A stretch of DNA of 64,000 nt. Source: Rallus limicola (lineage: Eukaryota > Chordata > Aves > Gruiformes > Rallidae). The translations under genes and the position numbers were made by a program. The stretch covers positions 71,404,783 to 71,468,782 of the forward strand of contig JAKCOZ010000002.1 in the NCBI GenBank assembly GCA_022605955.1, in the 5' to 3' direction. Of this stretch, positions 25,001 through 37,304 are shown piece by piece (position 1 is the stretch's first letter; every line of letters starts with the position of its first letter). The notes under the pieces are model-generated. The model was given only the letters and a program-made list of their open reading frames with translations, ran no database searches and was not told the DNA's origin.

Positions 25001-28000
25001 GGCTCCACTGGCATTAATCAGAGTTTTTTCCATTGTCTTCAATGTAACAATTACACATCTGCTGCTCAATAGCCTGATTTTAAAACCCCCATATTTACAT
25101 GCAAAGCTTCATGGAGATATTAACTCACTAGAGTGAACAGCTTTTGGTTGTCAAGTCATTAAGTGTTAAATTCTTTAATAACGTACTCATATAGTTTTAC
25201 ATACAGTTGAAAGAAGCGAAAATTGGGAAGACTGGAGACTATAAGGACAGGTAGCTAGCTCATGTATCAATTACAGTGAAAATACGGGCTTTGGGGGCCT
25301 GCCAGAAACTCTTGATACATGGCCACTCATCTGCTGTTTGAGCCAATGCACAGTAATTGATACCTGAGCTAAGTCCATTAAAGACAGACATCATCTATAC
25401 AACAGATTGCACTCATGTAGAGATAGCTAAACCATCTTAAAATAAGTTAACATGGGTACTGGAATGGTATGTGGAGATCAGGATGGGCTAACTTAAAGGA
25501 CCAAGAAAAAAATTGTATGTCAGTTGAGGCAGTAGAAAACAGTGGAGGAAAAAAACCCTGTGTTTAAATAGCACATAACTGAAGTCTTACAGAGAAAGAG
25601 TTGAAAGGAAAACAAAAAAAAAGAGAGAATATAACAAAAAACCCCAAAACATTGAAAGGAGGATTTGTGTACACAAGAAACAAAACCTAGGAACTGAAAA
25701 ACCCTGAATCTTTCAGAAAGGACCTATAGAACTATTATTAAAATGTAGGAAAGGGAATAGATAGCAGAAAGTGAGAAATATGAAAAAAACATCTACCATA
25801 AAGATAACAAGAAGAATTCCAGAACCCTGTGAAAAGCATTTTCTTGTGACTGTGCTTTGCTGCAGGACCTCAATTTTGTAACTTATTATCAGCGTCTGTT
25901 GCTGGAGGAGCCAAAGCTTAAGGGCAGGAAAACAGGAAAGCATTCCATTGAAATCAAATCTAAATCCAGACATGAGCCTGGTTTTCAACTTACAGGCCAA
26001 CTCTAAATCCCTTTAAAGTTTGCCTGTCACTTAATTGTACTACAAAATCTTGGCAGCCTCCTCACATCACAATTCTAAGCTGTCAAAGTAAGTAAAAGTA
26101 GATATAAAACCCCTCTATCGTCTGTCAACTTTTAGAAACCATTTTCTAGCTGCAATTATGTACCAAGCAATAAGTTCATTGTGTCAGGTCATAAGGCCCA
26201 ACCTAGCAAATTAAGGTCCATCAAACTTCCTTAGGCCTCACTTTATTAGGTGGCCTTTCTGGGACAATAAAACCCACCTTTATTTATCATATCTGGAACT
26301 AGAGTCTTTGATCTCAAGTTTCACATAATGCAAGCCTGTTTGAACAGATATACAAAGGGAAAGATAATTAAAACAATTAAAAATGCTCTCTCTCTTCTCT
26401 CTTGTGTGGCAGGCAAGCTCTCAACTGCATCCATAGGCAGTGGCTAACGTTTTAACTGGTGTATGTCTATGAACTTCTGGGACATATATAGCAGTGTGTA
26501 GCAATAACGTAGTGTCACATCATCTTCTGTACAAGCTATTGTAACCGATGGCCTCATGAAGAAATAATAAGGTCACAGATATCTGTTATGACAGCACATG
26601 GAATACTGCGGCCTGTGTTACCCTGTGGATGTGATTCATCCATTTCTAATGATTACACAATAACTGAAAAGTTATTTTACTGTTGCATTGAAATTTTGTA
26701 GCATAAAGAACTTTGGCTAAATGAGGGAGAGAGCATGGGGGTGGGGAACTAAATAAGGGAAAGTTTTCTAACTTCTGGTAAAAGTCGTACTGAGATTCAG
26801 GCTGGTGATTATTATGCCACTTATCAGTAAAAAAAATGTGGTTTCAAACCAAAGTATTTCATCAGTCATCACTGTAACTGATGAACAACAGAGTGGGCTG
26901 ACTGAGGTTTCACATTACTTGCACCGTACCAACAGAACTCTTTGGATTTTAATGACATTGCCTGTGCTTTGTAGTGCTGCTTATGGAACTTGCACTATGC
27001 TGTTCACAAATACCTGACATTATTTAATACGTTTGTGTCACAAACCATTCAGTAATGGTAAAAGTAGGTATTAGCAGTTTTCTGAGACGAGAGGTGCTGA
27101 GCAGAAGCACAGGTCTGATCTTTATTGTAAGGGGAGACCTCAGTTCAGTTGGATTTTGCTTTTCAAACTGAGTTATTTTTAAGGGGTGGTTGTATAAACA
27201 CAGAGAAATTCAGCCCTGGGAATAAGAATATTTATATGTATAAATAAATCTAAAACTTAATGTTTTCATAGAAACAGTGGTTTTCTTCCCTTTGTCCTTT
27301 TTTAAATAGTTACAGGTACTTCCATGGGTTGTGGGTTGCTATGGAAATGTTAGGAAAGGGTAAAGCACAGAAGAAGGACAATTCTGTTTGTAAAGAAAAC
27401 AGAAAACAGGTGAAATGAAGAAAACATAATTATTCCCATTTTACAGCTGAGAAATTTCAGGGCAACAAAGATAAAGAGCCCAACTGTTGTGGAAATCTAT
27501 CATTCCTCTTAGGATCACCTGTCATTTAGGCATTGTTCTGCCTGCAGGGTATTCACATATCATCAGCTTCCCCTCACCCTCTACCTTTCTCCTGCATCGG
27601 CATACAGATGCACTCCTTCATCACAGCTGTCAAAATGCTCTTTTGTAAAAAGACCTCAGAGTAACCCCACCACCCCCACATCTAAAGACATATTGCAAGG
27701 CCCAGCAAACAGTGGAACTCACTACAGGAAGGAAAGAACAGGCACTACAGGTAATGAGACGTTGCTTTCTGACCCACTGAATGTCACAGTGTAGATGTGG
27801 GCCATCCATTCATAACATTTCACAGTGACTATGCAGTCTGGGAAATGTCTTTCCTGATAATTTTTGTTGTTTCAGAGCTGACAGTGAAGGAAACTGGTGG
27901 GTCATATATCTCTGTTAGCCTTGACAGGAAGTTCTGTGCTCTCTTATTGTCAATAGTGAGAGTCGGAACATGTCCAAGATGCTAGGAAAGGTCATAACTG

Positions 28001-28104
28001 AAGTTTGGATTTAAATACCAAATCTTAGTAATGTGACAATAGCCTTCCCATTCCTTTTCACACCTGTCAGGCATCCCTGATACTTGTATTCTGCAGCTGA
28101 TCAG
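22029..28104. other. Non-coding stretch with weak open segments
   Basis: Mostly AT-rich unique DNA. A plus-strand frame at 22735-23001 follows an acceptor-like CTCTTACATTGACAG and reads SNTSSEETVFAQHQENEVK, but it has no donor or known homologue that I can name. Near 25017-25050 the text TTTTTTCCATTGTCTTCAATG resembles the core of very old amniote repeats. A purine-rich A tract lies at about 25590-25670. No gene is called. Confidence 0.45.
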
Positions 28105-28590
28105 TGCCTGAGTCCGTGGTCAGTGAAAGCTGGGTCAGAGATATCAGCTAAGTGGCGCATCAGGAGAGGAGAGTGGAGGAAGAACAAGAGAAGGTGGCCG
28201 TCCCTGTTGCATGTGCAAGAAATCAAGCACTTCAGTTATCAACTTGGATGGTTTGGTAGTACAGTTCCTTGTTGGAGCAAGGAGCCTGAAAAATAAAATT
28301 GAACATAAAGACTTTTCTGTACCAGAATCTAGAATGGTCCCAGCAGCTAGACAAGAAAGTTGTTCCTCAGGAACAGCTGTTTATTCAGTAGAAGAGGGCC
28401 CTCTGCCTATGTCCTTTACAGTCGCATTGTTAGACAGTCTATATTGAGTCCAAGATGGAGAATCCATACTGACCCAGGACCTTGTTCCTATGGCTGTGGT
28501 CACACCAGCTATAACTGTCTGTAAATCCTCTGAACATCTGGTTTATAGCTCCTGGTGTGAAAAATTGGGTAAAAAAAATATGCCTGACTG
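28105..28590 (+). other. Decayed-looking open stretch, identity unknown
   Basis: One plus-strand frame stays open from about 28105 to a TGA at 28445-28447, then continues open for about 48 codons to another TGA near 28588. Readable pieces include MVPAARQESCSSGTAVYSVE and, after the first stop, LVPMAVVTPAITVCKSSEHL. The length of the single frame with only two stops suggests once-coding DNA or a repeat consensus, though chance is possible. A CR1 fragment lies 60 bp downstream and a poly(A)-signal region after that, so the whole could be an eroded retroelement. No family is identified. Confidence 0.25.
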
Positions 28591-28650
28591 AGGATTCTGG
28601 AGTCATGCTGCAAAATGGGGTACTTCTCTCTTTGGTCACCGTGCTGGATA

Positions 28651-28768
28651 TCACAGAACGTTAGGAATTGGAAGGGACCTCCAGAGATCTTCTAGTCCAA
28701 CCCCCTGCCAGAGCAGGATCATCTAGACTGAATCACACAGCAACATGCCCAGGTGGGTTTTCAGGAGT
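28651..28768 (-). mobile_element. CR1 LINE 3' fragment (short)
   Basis: TCACAGAACGTTAGGAATTGG, then GGGACCTCCAGAG and TCTTCTAGTCCAACCCCCTG, are the complement of a CR1 3' end. About 118 bp remain, up to CAGGTGGGTTTTCAGGAGTC. It separates the decayed open stretch from the poly(A)-signal region. Confidence 0.92.
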
Positions 28769-28859
28769 CACCCACTTGCATCTCACTTCCATCCTTCCAC
28801 CATACTTCCACACCACAAGATGACAGCCAAACAGCATCCTGGTATTATTTGATCTTGAC

Positions 28860-28965
28860 TGTACACTCCTCCCCTCCATGTATTCCTTGTGTATATTTAT
28901 CTTGCAATAAATCCTTTGTTTCCTTGAACTTTACTCACTCTTCTTACTAGAGTTGTGTTCATCTT
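28860..28965 (+). promoter_or_regulatory. Polyadenylation-signal region, LTR-like
   Basis: The text ATATTTATCTTGCAATAAAT followed by CCTTTGTTTCCTTGAACTTTACTC has an AATAAA hexamer (28907-28912) with a T/G-rich downstream element. The wording resembles the R/U5 part of retroviral LTRs (CAATAAA followed by a Thr/Ser-rich pyrimidine tract), so it may be a fragment of an endogenous retrovirus LTR on the plus strand. This is from pattern memory only. Confidence 0.3.
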
Positions 28966-30568
28966 ATCTCTGAGGAAGATGGAATAACCTTCTAGTGAGA
29001 GGGATTGGTCTGGAGGAGAGGCCAGGTATTATCTAAATAGCCCAAACTGAGTAATGGACTGAACTTGGACTGAGGCAAAAATAAGCTTAAAGCCTTTTTC
29101 ATCTAAAACTTGAAGCATGTGAGGCTTTTTTACATATTTTACAGACTTTTAGCAGGAAATACATCCCAGAATAGATGTCATAGTGTTCATCTGTGAAGTG
29201 TAAAAGGTGGAGTTGGTGGGAAGGTCTTTGCATTTCTTCCCAGGACTTGTTAGGTGGCATATGCCACTATTGTATCAGCTTACCTTGGGGACATCTTTCC
29301 CATATCACTACCTTTGTGGATAGAAACTGTCATATTCTCTGTTCCAGTCCTGCCCCCACTGAACTCAGAAATCCCTGTTACTTCCTTTCCAACTCCCGAA
29401 AGTATTCATAGCATTGCTCTCAGTCATAATCTAGGGTGTCCCCTACATCTTCTAACAGCCATCCCTGTCCTAACAGCCACTCCACGCTAATCTCATCTGG
29501 AAAAATCCCACACTTTTTATGTCATGTCTTTCACTGTTTACTCATCTGCAAACCAAGGCAAGCCCTTAAGGAACAAGTGCTCTCATCTGGTGTTCAAGCC
29601 TTTTCCTTCAGGAATGTCAAATCTAATCTATAGGATAGAGTAATTATAATTCAGGTATTATCAAAAATGAGGCCTTGAAGGACAGCAGTGGATGGAGGTA
29701 AATGTCTTGGAAGTAGAAAAAGCACTGTGATAGGGCTTGGATGCAAATCTGAGATGTCAAGGTTGTCAGAGTTTTGTGTGCTGAACATGTGTGAAGGGTC
29801 ACCTGAGAGGTGTAAGAAGCTTTAAACTTCTAAATCTAGATGTCAACATAATACAAATGCCAGCTGACTGACAGGACTGTGTGAGCATGTGGGGAAGAAG
29901 AAAAGAGGCAAGTAGAGTTTAGATGCCTGCACAAGCTGAGATGTATAACTGGACTGATTCCCAGATTGAATGACTAAGTTATTTCCCAAAGTCAGTTGAA
30001 AAATCTGTAATGGAGCCAAGAACCAAATCTATCACCTGAATTTCAATTTTTCATCTTCTACAGCTGCAGTCTAAACCTACTTCAGAGTCATCCTGTAGAC
30101 TGTAAGGCCTCTTCAGCAAGCTACCATGACCGATAACTTCTAACAAAAGGTAAGTCCAGGCTTTTTACTTATAATACTTACATGATATATTTTTCTAGTG
30201 TTGTCTTTGAAAAAAAAAAGAAGTTGTTTCATCAAACAAACATGGCCATACAACAAGATGTAGTTTGATCAGGTGTCTGATTCAGATGAGAAAAACATCA
30301 CCTTAGAACTGGCTCAGTCCTGTTGTCTTTGCTGTCATCAAGCCTGAGTCTGTGCTGCTGTGGGGAGGCAGGACAAAGCAGCTCAGGCTTCCAGCTGGAC
30401 AGCTTCTGAATTGGCTTGTTTGGGTGAAGTTCAGGCAGCAGGTATGCATGACTGCCTAGACTTGAATAAATTGTCAAGCATCATTGAAAGAAAGGCTGTA
30501 GAGTTAAAGGGATAAGTTGATTTCTTAGTCCCAAATGCAGTTGATTATGGAGGCTGTAGTTTACATTC
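28966..30568. other. Non-coding stretch, nothing recognisable
   Basis: Moderately AT-rich unique sequence between the repeat fragments. The open frames at 29193-29633 overlap in three frames and show no motif, so they are noise. Confidence 0.55.
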
Positions 30569-31619
30569 TGTGGCTGGCTGACCCTGACTGGAGGCCAGGT
30601 GTCCAGCAATGTCAGCCTATCACATCCCTCCTCAGCTGCTCAGGGGAAAGAAATTATTATAAAAGGCTCATGGGTTGAGATAAGGATAAGGAAAGATCAT
30701 TCACCAATTAGCACCACAGGACAAACTGAGGAAATTAATTTTATTGCCAATCAAGTCAAAATAGGGTAATGAGAAAATAAAAAGTAAATCTGAAAACACC
30801 CTCCTTTTTTACCCTCTTCCCAGGCTCTACTTCACCCCTGATTTCTGTACTTCATCTCCTGAACAGTTCAGGGGGATGGGAGATGGGGGTTGTGGTCAGT
30901 TCATCTCATGTTGTCTCTGCTGCTCCTTCCTCCTCGTGGGTAGGACTCCTCACCCTCTTCCCCCATCCCAGCACGGGAGACATGCTATCTCCACAGGAGA
31001 CAGTCTTCCACCAACTCCTCCAATGTGAGTCCCTCCCACAGGCTGCAGTTCTTCTACCAACCACTCCAACATGGTTCCCCTCACAGTATCACAAGTCCAG
31101 CCAGCAAACCCCTTGCTGTGTGGACTCTTCTCTCCACAGGTCCTGCCAGGAGCCTGCTTCAAGCACAAACTTCCCATAGGCTACAGGTGGGAATCTGTTC
31201 TACCACTAACTTCCACGGGCTGCACGGGGGACACCTGCCCCACCATGGTCTTCTCCACAAGTGGCAAAGGAATCTCTGCTTGGATACCTGGAGCACCTCC
31301 TGCTCCTCTTTCTTCGCTGTCCTTGGTATCTGCAGAGTTGTTCTCACTCTTTTCTGGCTGAAATTCCTCCCAGTGTTTGGTTTTTAGGTTTTGTGGGTTT
31401 TTTGTTGTTGTTGTGGGTTTTTTTTCCCTTTCTTAAATATGTTGTCTCAGAGGCACTACCACTGTTGCTGATGGGCTCAGCCTTGGCCAGTAGCAGGTGC
31501 ATCTTGGAGCTGGCTGGTATTAGCTCTCTCAGGCACAGGGGAAACTACTAGGAACTTCTTGCAGAAGGCATCCATGTAGCATCACACTACCAAAACTTGG
31601 CTACATAAACCAAATACCA
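30569..31619 (-). mobile_element. Near full-length solo LTR of an endogenous retrovirus
   Basis: Read on the minus strand, this starts near TGGTATTTGGTTTATGTAGC, runs through CCAAGGCTGAGCCCATCAGC, a series of degenerate GGAGCAGG / CTGCAGCCC-type units, a TTTTATTTCTCATTACCC block, and ends at CCAGTCAGGGTCAGCCAGCCACA (30569). The TG...CA ends, the ~1,050 bp length and this layout match a long LTR that I recall as widespread in bird genomes. No internal gag/pol/env lies next to it, so it is a solo LTR left by recombination. No convincing target-site duplication is visible at the ends I chose. Overlapping open frames inside it (30883-31551, both strands) are shadows of the repeat. Confidence 0.8.
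31404..31431. repeat. G/T-rich simple tract inside the LTR
   Basis: A TTTTTTGTTGTTGTTGTGGG run followed by a T run. It corresponds to the A-rich block expected within this LTR family on the minus strand, so it is expanded repeat sequence rather than a separate element. Confidence 0.6.
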
Positions 31620-33579
31620 ACCGCTTGCTCTAAGAATGCAATGATGTAAAATCCAATAGGAAAAAAAATCTCAGGATGTTTCCAGACTTCTTATAAACTC
31701 CAGTGTCTCTTAGACCTTCTGGTTATTACAAGGCAGAGAAGACAAGGATGCAAAATTAAAAAAGATGAATAATACCTTGAAAGTACCTTTTAAGTCTTCT
31801 GGAATGTAACAAAGTCAATGTTTGCTTACATTTCCCAGGCAATACATACCGCAGGCTGTTTGTTACTTCAGCTACATACTGATTTTTCCAGCTTCTGGCA
31901 ATCAAAGAACTTAACAAGAAATACTGCCTCGTGTTATCTTTTCCTCTTCAGATTGCTCATAGTATGTGGCAACTGCTCCAATATCACCAGTTTACTAACA
32001 TCACTAGGAACCGTAATACAGATCAACTGCTGGAATGGCAAATGCTGTAAATGTCTGTGAACTATGGTCAAACAAGAATGCAGCTTCTTTGGAAAAGCTT
32101 GTGGAGGCTTAGCTCTGCTCACAGTTTTGTTGGGTTGGATAAGACTTTGTGAGGAAACAGAAAGACCAGACCTATGGCTCCAGATTAAATCTTTCCAGTA
32201 CCCAGAGTCATATGGAAGTAGTTTATTCTTTGGTATAAAATGTTTAACTTCTATAGATGGTGATTAAAAATGTCCTGGTCTTTCCTTCCTTTGCCTCAAC
32301 TTGAGAGTTAAGGGAAAACCTGAGTAGAATAGGAAGGAGTCTTTCTGCTAACTCTTTCCACCAAGGTCTACTAAGGAAGATGTAGGCAGAGGAATATCAG
32401 GAGGAATTTTGGGGTGCTTAGCACAAGAAAACTTGAGGATCAGACCTGCTGTGCTCATATTCAAAGGAAGAGAACTCAGGGGCAGGAGTGTACTTCAGCT
32501 TTAGAGCTTAGGCTGGAACATCAAAGACAGAAACTGAAGTAAAATAAAAAAAAAAAAATAGTCATAACTGCTTAAAGGAAAAAAGATTCTCTTCATCCAT
32601 CCACCCCCTCGACTTTGTTATCATTCATCTGAGACATAAAAGCACAGACTGACTGTTAAAGGAAGCATCTTCGTAAAAGCAGGAAGAGTAGCAGTGTGGG
32701 TGTTTTCTTTTCCATAGAAAAGGAGAATTGAACCCAGTTCCAATATTAAAATAGATAGCCAGGAAATAAATATTTTACTTGGCTATTTGCTGAGAGGGGA
32801 GAAAACCCCCTTCTTTTTGGCAGTAGCACAGTTAGGAGAACTTGGAAGGTTAAATAGACATAAATCCCTGAGAGGTAACAGTGTGATGTGGGACTGTAGA
32901 GGGTATAGCAATATGATGCTAGGATATTCTCAGCAGCATTGTATTTGCTGTGTTAACATTAACTTCTACAATAAATTGATGTATCTTTTGCTGTATTTTA
33001 CTAGGTATTTTAGTTTGTGTTGTATACTTCCACTGTGTATTCTTGTTGCATATTTTAGTAAGATATATAATTCTGCCACAACAAAAGCAAGTGCAATAAA
33101 GCTTGACTGATTGATGTTGCTTGTACATTTTAGACTGGCATGGGGAATCAGCTTGAATTTGCAATTTGGCAGTAAATGGATATTGATACAAAAACTTTTA
33201 GTGTAGCACAAAGCTTGTTACTACTCTACATTCAGGTACTGTTTTCTTCACTTTTTTGGCTGGGTTTGAGATGTCTCTTAACCTATTTAATGGGGAGGAG
33301 TAAAATATTTTTACTTCTGAAAGTTGCAGGGTGCCATGACGATGAATGATTAAAAATAGAACAAGCGCATGAAGATCTATTCTTTGAAAGCTAGATTTTT
33401 TTTACTGTTTCTGCTTTATGTCATTTTAGAGTGATATCCACTGTTACATGCAGATTCTACCTGACTACAGAAGGCAGAAAGGTTCTTGAACATAAATGGT
33501 TCATTCTTTTTTGACTATCTGTGAGAGAGGGATGGCTTCCACTTCTTGGCTCAATTTATGTAATTGTGTGATATCAGCA
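31620..33579. other. Non-coding stretch with a possible poly(A) site
   Basis: AT-rich sequence between the two LTRs. An AATAAA hexamer occurs in AAGTGCAATAAAGCTTGACT (near 33093-33098), followed by a TG-rich stretch, compatible with a polyadenylation site but with no transcript evidence. Short frames at 31818-32267 and 32787-33211 have no motifs. Confidence 0.45.
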
Positions 33580-33800
33580 TGTGCTGGTTTTGGCTGGCAT
33601 AGAGTTAATTTTCTTCATAGTAGCTAGTATGGAGGTGTGTTTGGTGTTTGCGCTGAAAACTATTGATAATACAGGGATGCTTTCATTACTGCTGAGCAGC
33701 ACTTGCACAGAGGCAAGGGCTTTGCTGCCTCTCACCCCACTCCACCAGTAAGTAGCCTGGGGATGCACAAGGAGTTGGGCATCCCCAGGCTCTGTAACCA
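33580..33800 (+). mobile_element. 5' fragment of a second endogenous-retrovirus LTR
   Basis: It begins TGTGCTGGTTTTGGCTGGCA, then AGAGTTAATTTTCTTCATAG and TGATAATACAGGGATGCTTT. I recognise this as the start of another LTR family common in birds. It breaks off after GGATGCACAAGGAGTTGGGC, so the 3' half is missing. The minus-strand open frame here (33574-33801) is incidental. Confidence 0.7.
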
Positions 33801-36800
33801 ACCTCTGTAAGCAGCACCATTTGTTATGAGGAAATTGTGAGATGCCTAAGGAGATTTATGGGCAGGAGGAAGGAAAGACTTACTGAAACACTTCAGCAAT
33901 AGGGAAGGTAGTAGCATCTTCTGAGTACATTTTATGAAAATGATAAGAAAATAAACAATAATGATAATAACATTAATCTTAGAAGACCCTTTGAAAAAAT
34001 CTTACAAGTTCCCCTCTTGGATTACAAGATATTGTGCCTATGGCTCTGGCCTGACATAATAGAAAGCTTCCTGACACCCCCACAAGGGTTTCTCTGTTCT
34101 TTCTCTTTACATTTAACCCTCTAAACATCCTGCTGTTATTTACCTATAAATTAGGCATTGATGTGTATCAAATGTACCGGATTTAAGTTTGATGTACATT
34201 TCTGGAACACGTGATTATTTAAAAAGGACTTCAGAACTTTTTCCTTCCTCAAACACTGGGTTTTGAAATGTGTCTGTTTGGGAGGGTCTTTCCCTCTTAA
34301 TAGCAGCTGCCTCCTTGGGAACTCTTCCTTCCTTGCTTTGACCATGTCACACCTTTTATTGGTTGAGTGCTGAATGAGCAAAACGACTGAATTAGGACTC
34401 TATGATGTACCAGATTTGAAGTAATTAGGAGAAAAATAGACATGAGATTCAGGTATCCCACTAATACTCTTTAAAAGCATGCTGGCTCGCATACTAAAAG
34501 TCATTGCTAATGCTGGTGTGCCCTCAGAGTGAGAATTAACAGCCCTATGAATAAGAAGAGGTTGATTAGATATTCCTGAACAGCATCGGGTTATTGGTTC
34601 AGATGATGGGGATAAGGCTACCATACAGTTCTAACAATTCTTTATCAAAAGCACAGTGACTGTAGGAATATCAGTGAATTGAATCAAATCTATTTAATTT
34701 CTCCCTCCTGAATTAGAAGATCCTTAAGAAGTTTAAAGGAAGTAATGTTTGGAAACAAAAAGAAAAGTTTGAAGAGTGCTTTGAAGAAGAGTGAGGATCC
34801 CTGGAGCACTGTATCTAATTTTGGAGCTCTCTGGAGCACTTCTAAATTTCATATCTTGGCAATGTCTCGATTTTCTATCAGGGTGAGCCCCACCTAGGTG
34901 CCAGTCTCACACCTTCTGCATGAAAATCAGGCTTTGATGGGACACATGCTTTTGATGCCTTTATAGACAGTATATTTCCCCAATATATTCTCAATCAATA
35001 TTACTGGACCAACAAAACAGGGCATGTTCCCCAGCTGCATATTTAAGCAGTTAAAAAGATAAGGATAATTCTGTCATGCTTTATCTTTCTGAACAGTTTT
35101 TTTCTCAGGGACCAAAGAGGTAGTAAGAAAGGCTCACTAACCTTATCCAGATGTTTGCTTAAAAATGAGAGAAATAAGAAAGGTCTGATAATTGATGAAA
35201 TCATAGTCCAGAGGTCTGATAATTGATGAAATTATAGTGCATTTCTGGCACCTGAAATAGAAGGATTGGGAGACTGGATGGTGATGATGGTGGTCATAAT
35301 GTGTCAGAAAGTGACAAATCTTGATTTTCTTAGCCTTCACCATGGCTGATAGCAAGAAGAGACTCCTAAACTTCGTACTAAAATGAAAAGCTCATGCTGG
35401 AATTCTTAGAAACTATTTGCTAGTTATTTTAAAAGGTAGAAGTACTGGATAGTATGAAGGATCATGCTTGTCTGATTAAAAAAAAAACAAAACAAAATCC
35501 TGGTTGTAAATTTCCCTAATGTATGATATCATAACATATCAAATAGACACTCACCTGGTAAAATATTTTTATTGGAGAAAAACAATCATTGCTAACTTCA
35601 TGAATTTTAATAGGACAATTACACCGTGATCAATAATGTTACATTTAATGATTTCTCTTTCACTAACACTTCAGTCTTGTCAGTTGACCTTTAATGGAGA
35701 TTCAGTGATGCAAAACAGTTCTTCTGTAGAATCTGTTGTAATGAGACTGGGCCTTCTAAAAGCTCAAATGACATCCTCAAGTTCAGCTAATGAAAAGTGA
35801 TCCTGAATTATCTAGCATCATGCAAATATCAGAAGAGAGAATTTTCTTTACCTACAAAACCCCTAGCTGTTGTCTTTGATTGGCAGATTCCAATCAGTAC
35901 CAGCCTTATTAATTATCCTTGTGTTTTCTTGCTGCTAACCGAGCCAAGAAAACATCTGAAACTCCAACAATGCCCTTGATTGTCATGGTAGGAATAATAG
36001 ACCTGAAAGTTTGATGCTATCAAGATAGAGATTTACAAACTTGATTTTTCACAATGAAGTAAAGAAGCTGATGTGAACACTGATAAGTGTAGGGGTGAGG
36101 ATGCGGGTTGCATTGTAATGTTGTTTATCTCATTTATCCTGAAGGCTTAATATTACCAAGCCAAGTTCTTCGCCAGGGTACGGACGGTTTATGTCACGTT
36201 ACACGGAGTACTAAGCTGCAAAATTAATATCTTCATTATAGGATATCTTCCTTATGCCAGGTGGGCCCTATATGCCTACACACTGGAGTGGGTTCCAGCT
36301 CACTCACCAATTCATGGTAGTAGAGGGAGAAGCTGCATTTCTGCAGCTCAGGTTCTGTCACTGATCTCAAACATTGCTTGCTTTGCCTATAACAATCCAC
36401 GTCAGAGTGGTCTGGAACTGGGTGAAGGCCAGGGTCATTTTGTATCATGCTGTCTCCTTCCTCTTGACTTTTGCTTTATGATTCAAGGTGCAAAGGAGCC
36501 TGGGAATGCACAACACTCTCACTGATGGGCAGCAGGTCTGTCTGCAGAAATTGTTAGCAGGTTTTTAGAGATCTTCAGAAAACATCTCCAGAGTATATGA
36601 CAGGTTTCCAATACTGCAACTGAGTGAGTGGCAGATACCTGTCAGACTGCGGTGTTTTGAACTGTATTTGAACTTTAAGATTGTTTCCTCTGCCTTCCTC
36701 GGGATGGTAATGAAGGCTTTCATATATTGTAAAAAATGGCTTTGAGAACAGAAAATGTTCTTAGGTCACAGCAACGTTTTTACCTTCTAGGTACAATTTA

Positions 36801-36899
36801 ATCATAAATGCTACATTAGGAAGTAGAAGCAGATCTACAGATCAGTGAATGGTTGATGCTGATGTGTCCCAGACCATGTCACAATGGACTAGCTTTCTT
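33801..36899. other. Non-coding stretch, nothing recognisable
   Basis: AT-rich unique sequence apart from the 31-bp tandem duplication at 35181-35240. Open frames at 34151-34381, 34400-34624, 35143-35355 and 36236-36448 show no motif. Confidence 0.55.
35181..35240. repeat. 31-bp tandem duplication (2 copies)
   Basis: AGGTCTGATAATTGATGAAA recurs exactly 31 bases later. The copies (35181-35211 and 35212-35240) differ at only a few positions near their ends, so this is a fairly recent local duplication. Confidence 0.92.
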
Positions 36900-36904
36900 C
36901 TTGA

Positions 36905-37152
36905 CCAGTAGACCAAGCGTCTTCAGCGGTAGTAGCACTATAGATGCTTTCCTTAGGCTCTTCTTTTGCTTTGTCTTCATCATGGCAGAGTGCAGCTTGA
37001 GAGGATTCTGTGATGCTACAAGTATGGCAAGTTGGAGATGATGGGGAATGTAGCTTCAAAACTAGCGATCCAAACTACACAGCTGCTGCAAATGCACCTG
37101 GAGTCTTCTAACATGGTCCTCCTACTCCAACTGCCGTGTGCAGTTGTACGGT
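36905..37152 (-). other. Exon-like segment, product unknown, broken frames
   Basis: On the minus strand a strong acceptor (TGCTTCCTCTTTTGCAG) ends at 37153. One frame then reads EDHVRRLQVHLQQLCSLD after an early stop. Further on, another frame reads HDEDKAKEEPKESIYSATTA before a stop near 36890. Charged, helical and low-complexity wording in two frames suggests an eroded exon, but no family is recognised and no donor is clear. A plus-strand frame over the same bases (37032-37355) is probably a shadow. Confidence 0.22.
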
Positions 37153-37304
37153 CTGCAAAAGAGGAAGCAAATCCTGTTACTATTTGTTCTTTTAAGACTT
37201 TGGAATACAGAGCTGTTTGTTCCCTCCTCGTGGCAAAACAACATGTAAAACATTTCATCTATGCACATTTTAAAAGTTTAGGTCTGGATTTTTGTAGTTA
37301 CACT

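Noticed and set aside
30883..31551. Several frames of 75-120 codons on both strands
   Set aside because: They lie within the solo LTR and reflect its GC-rich repetitive composition.
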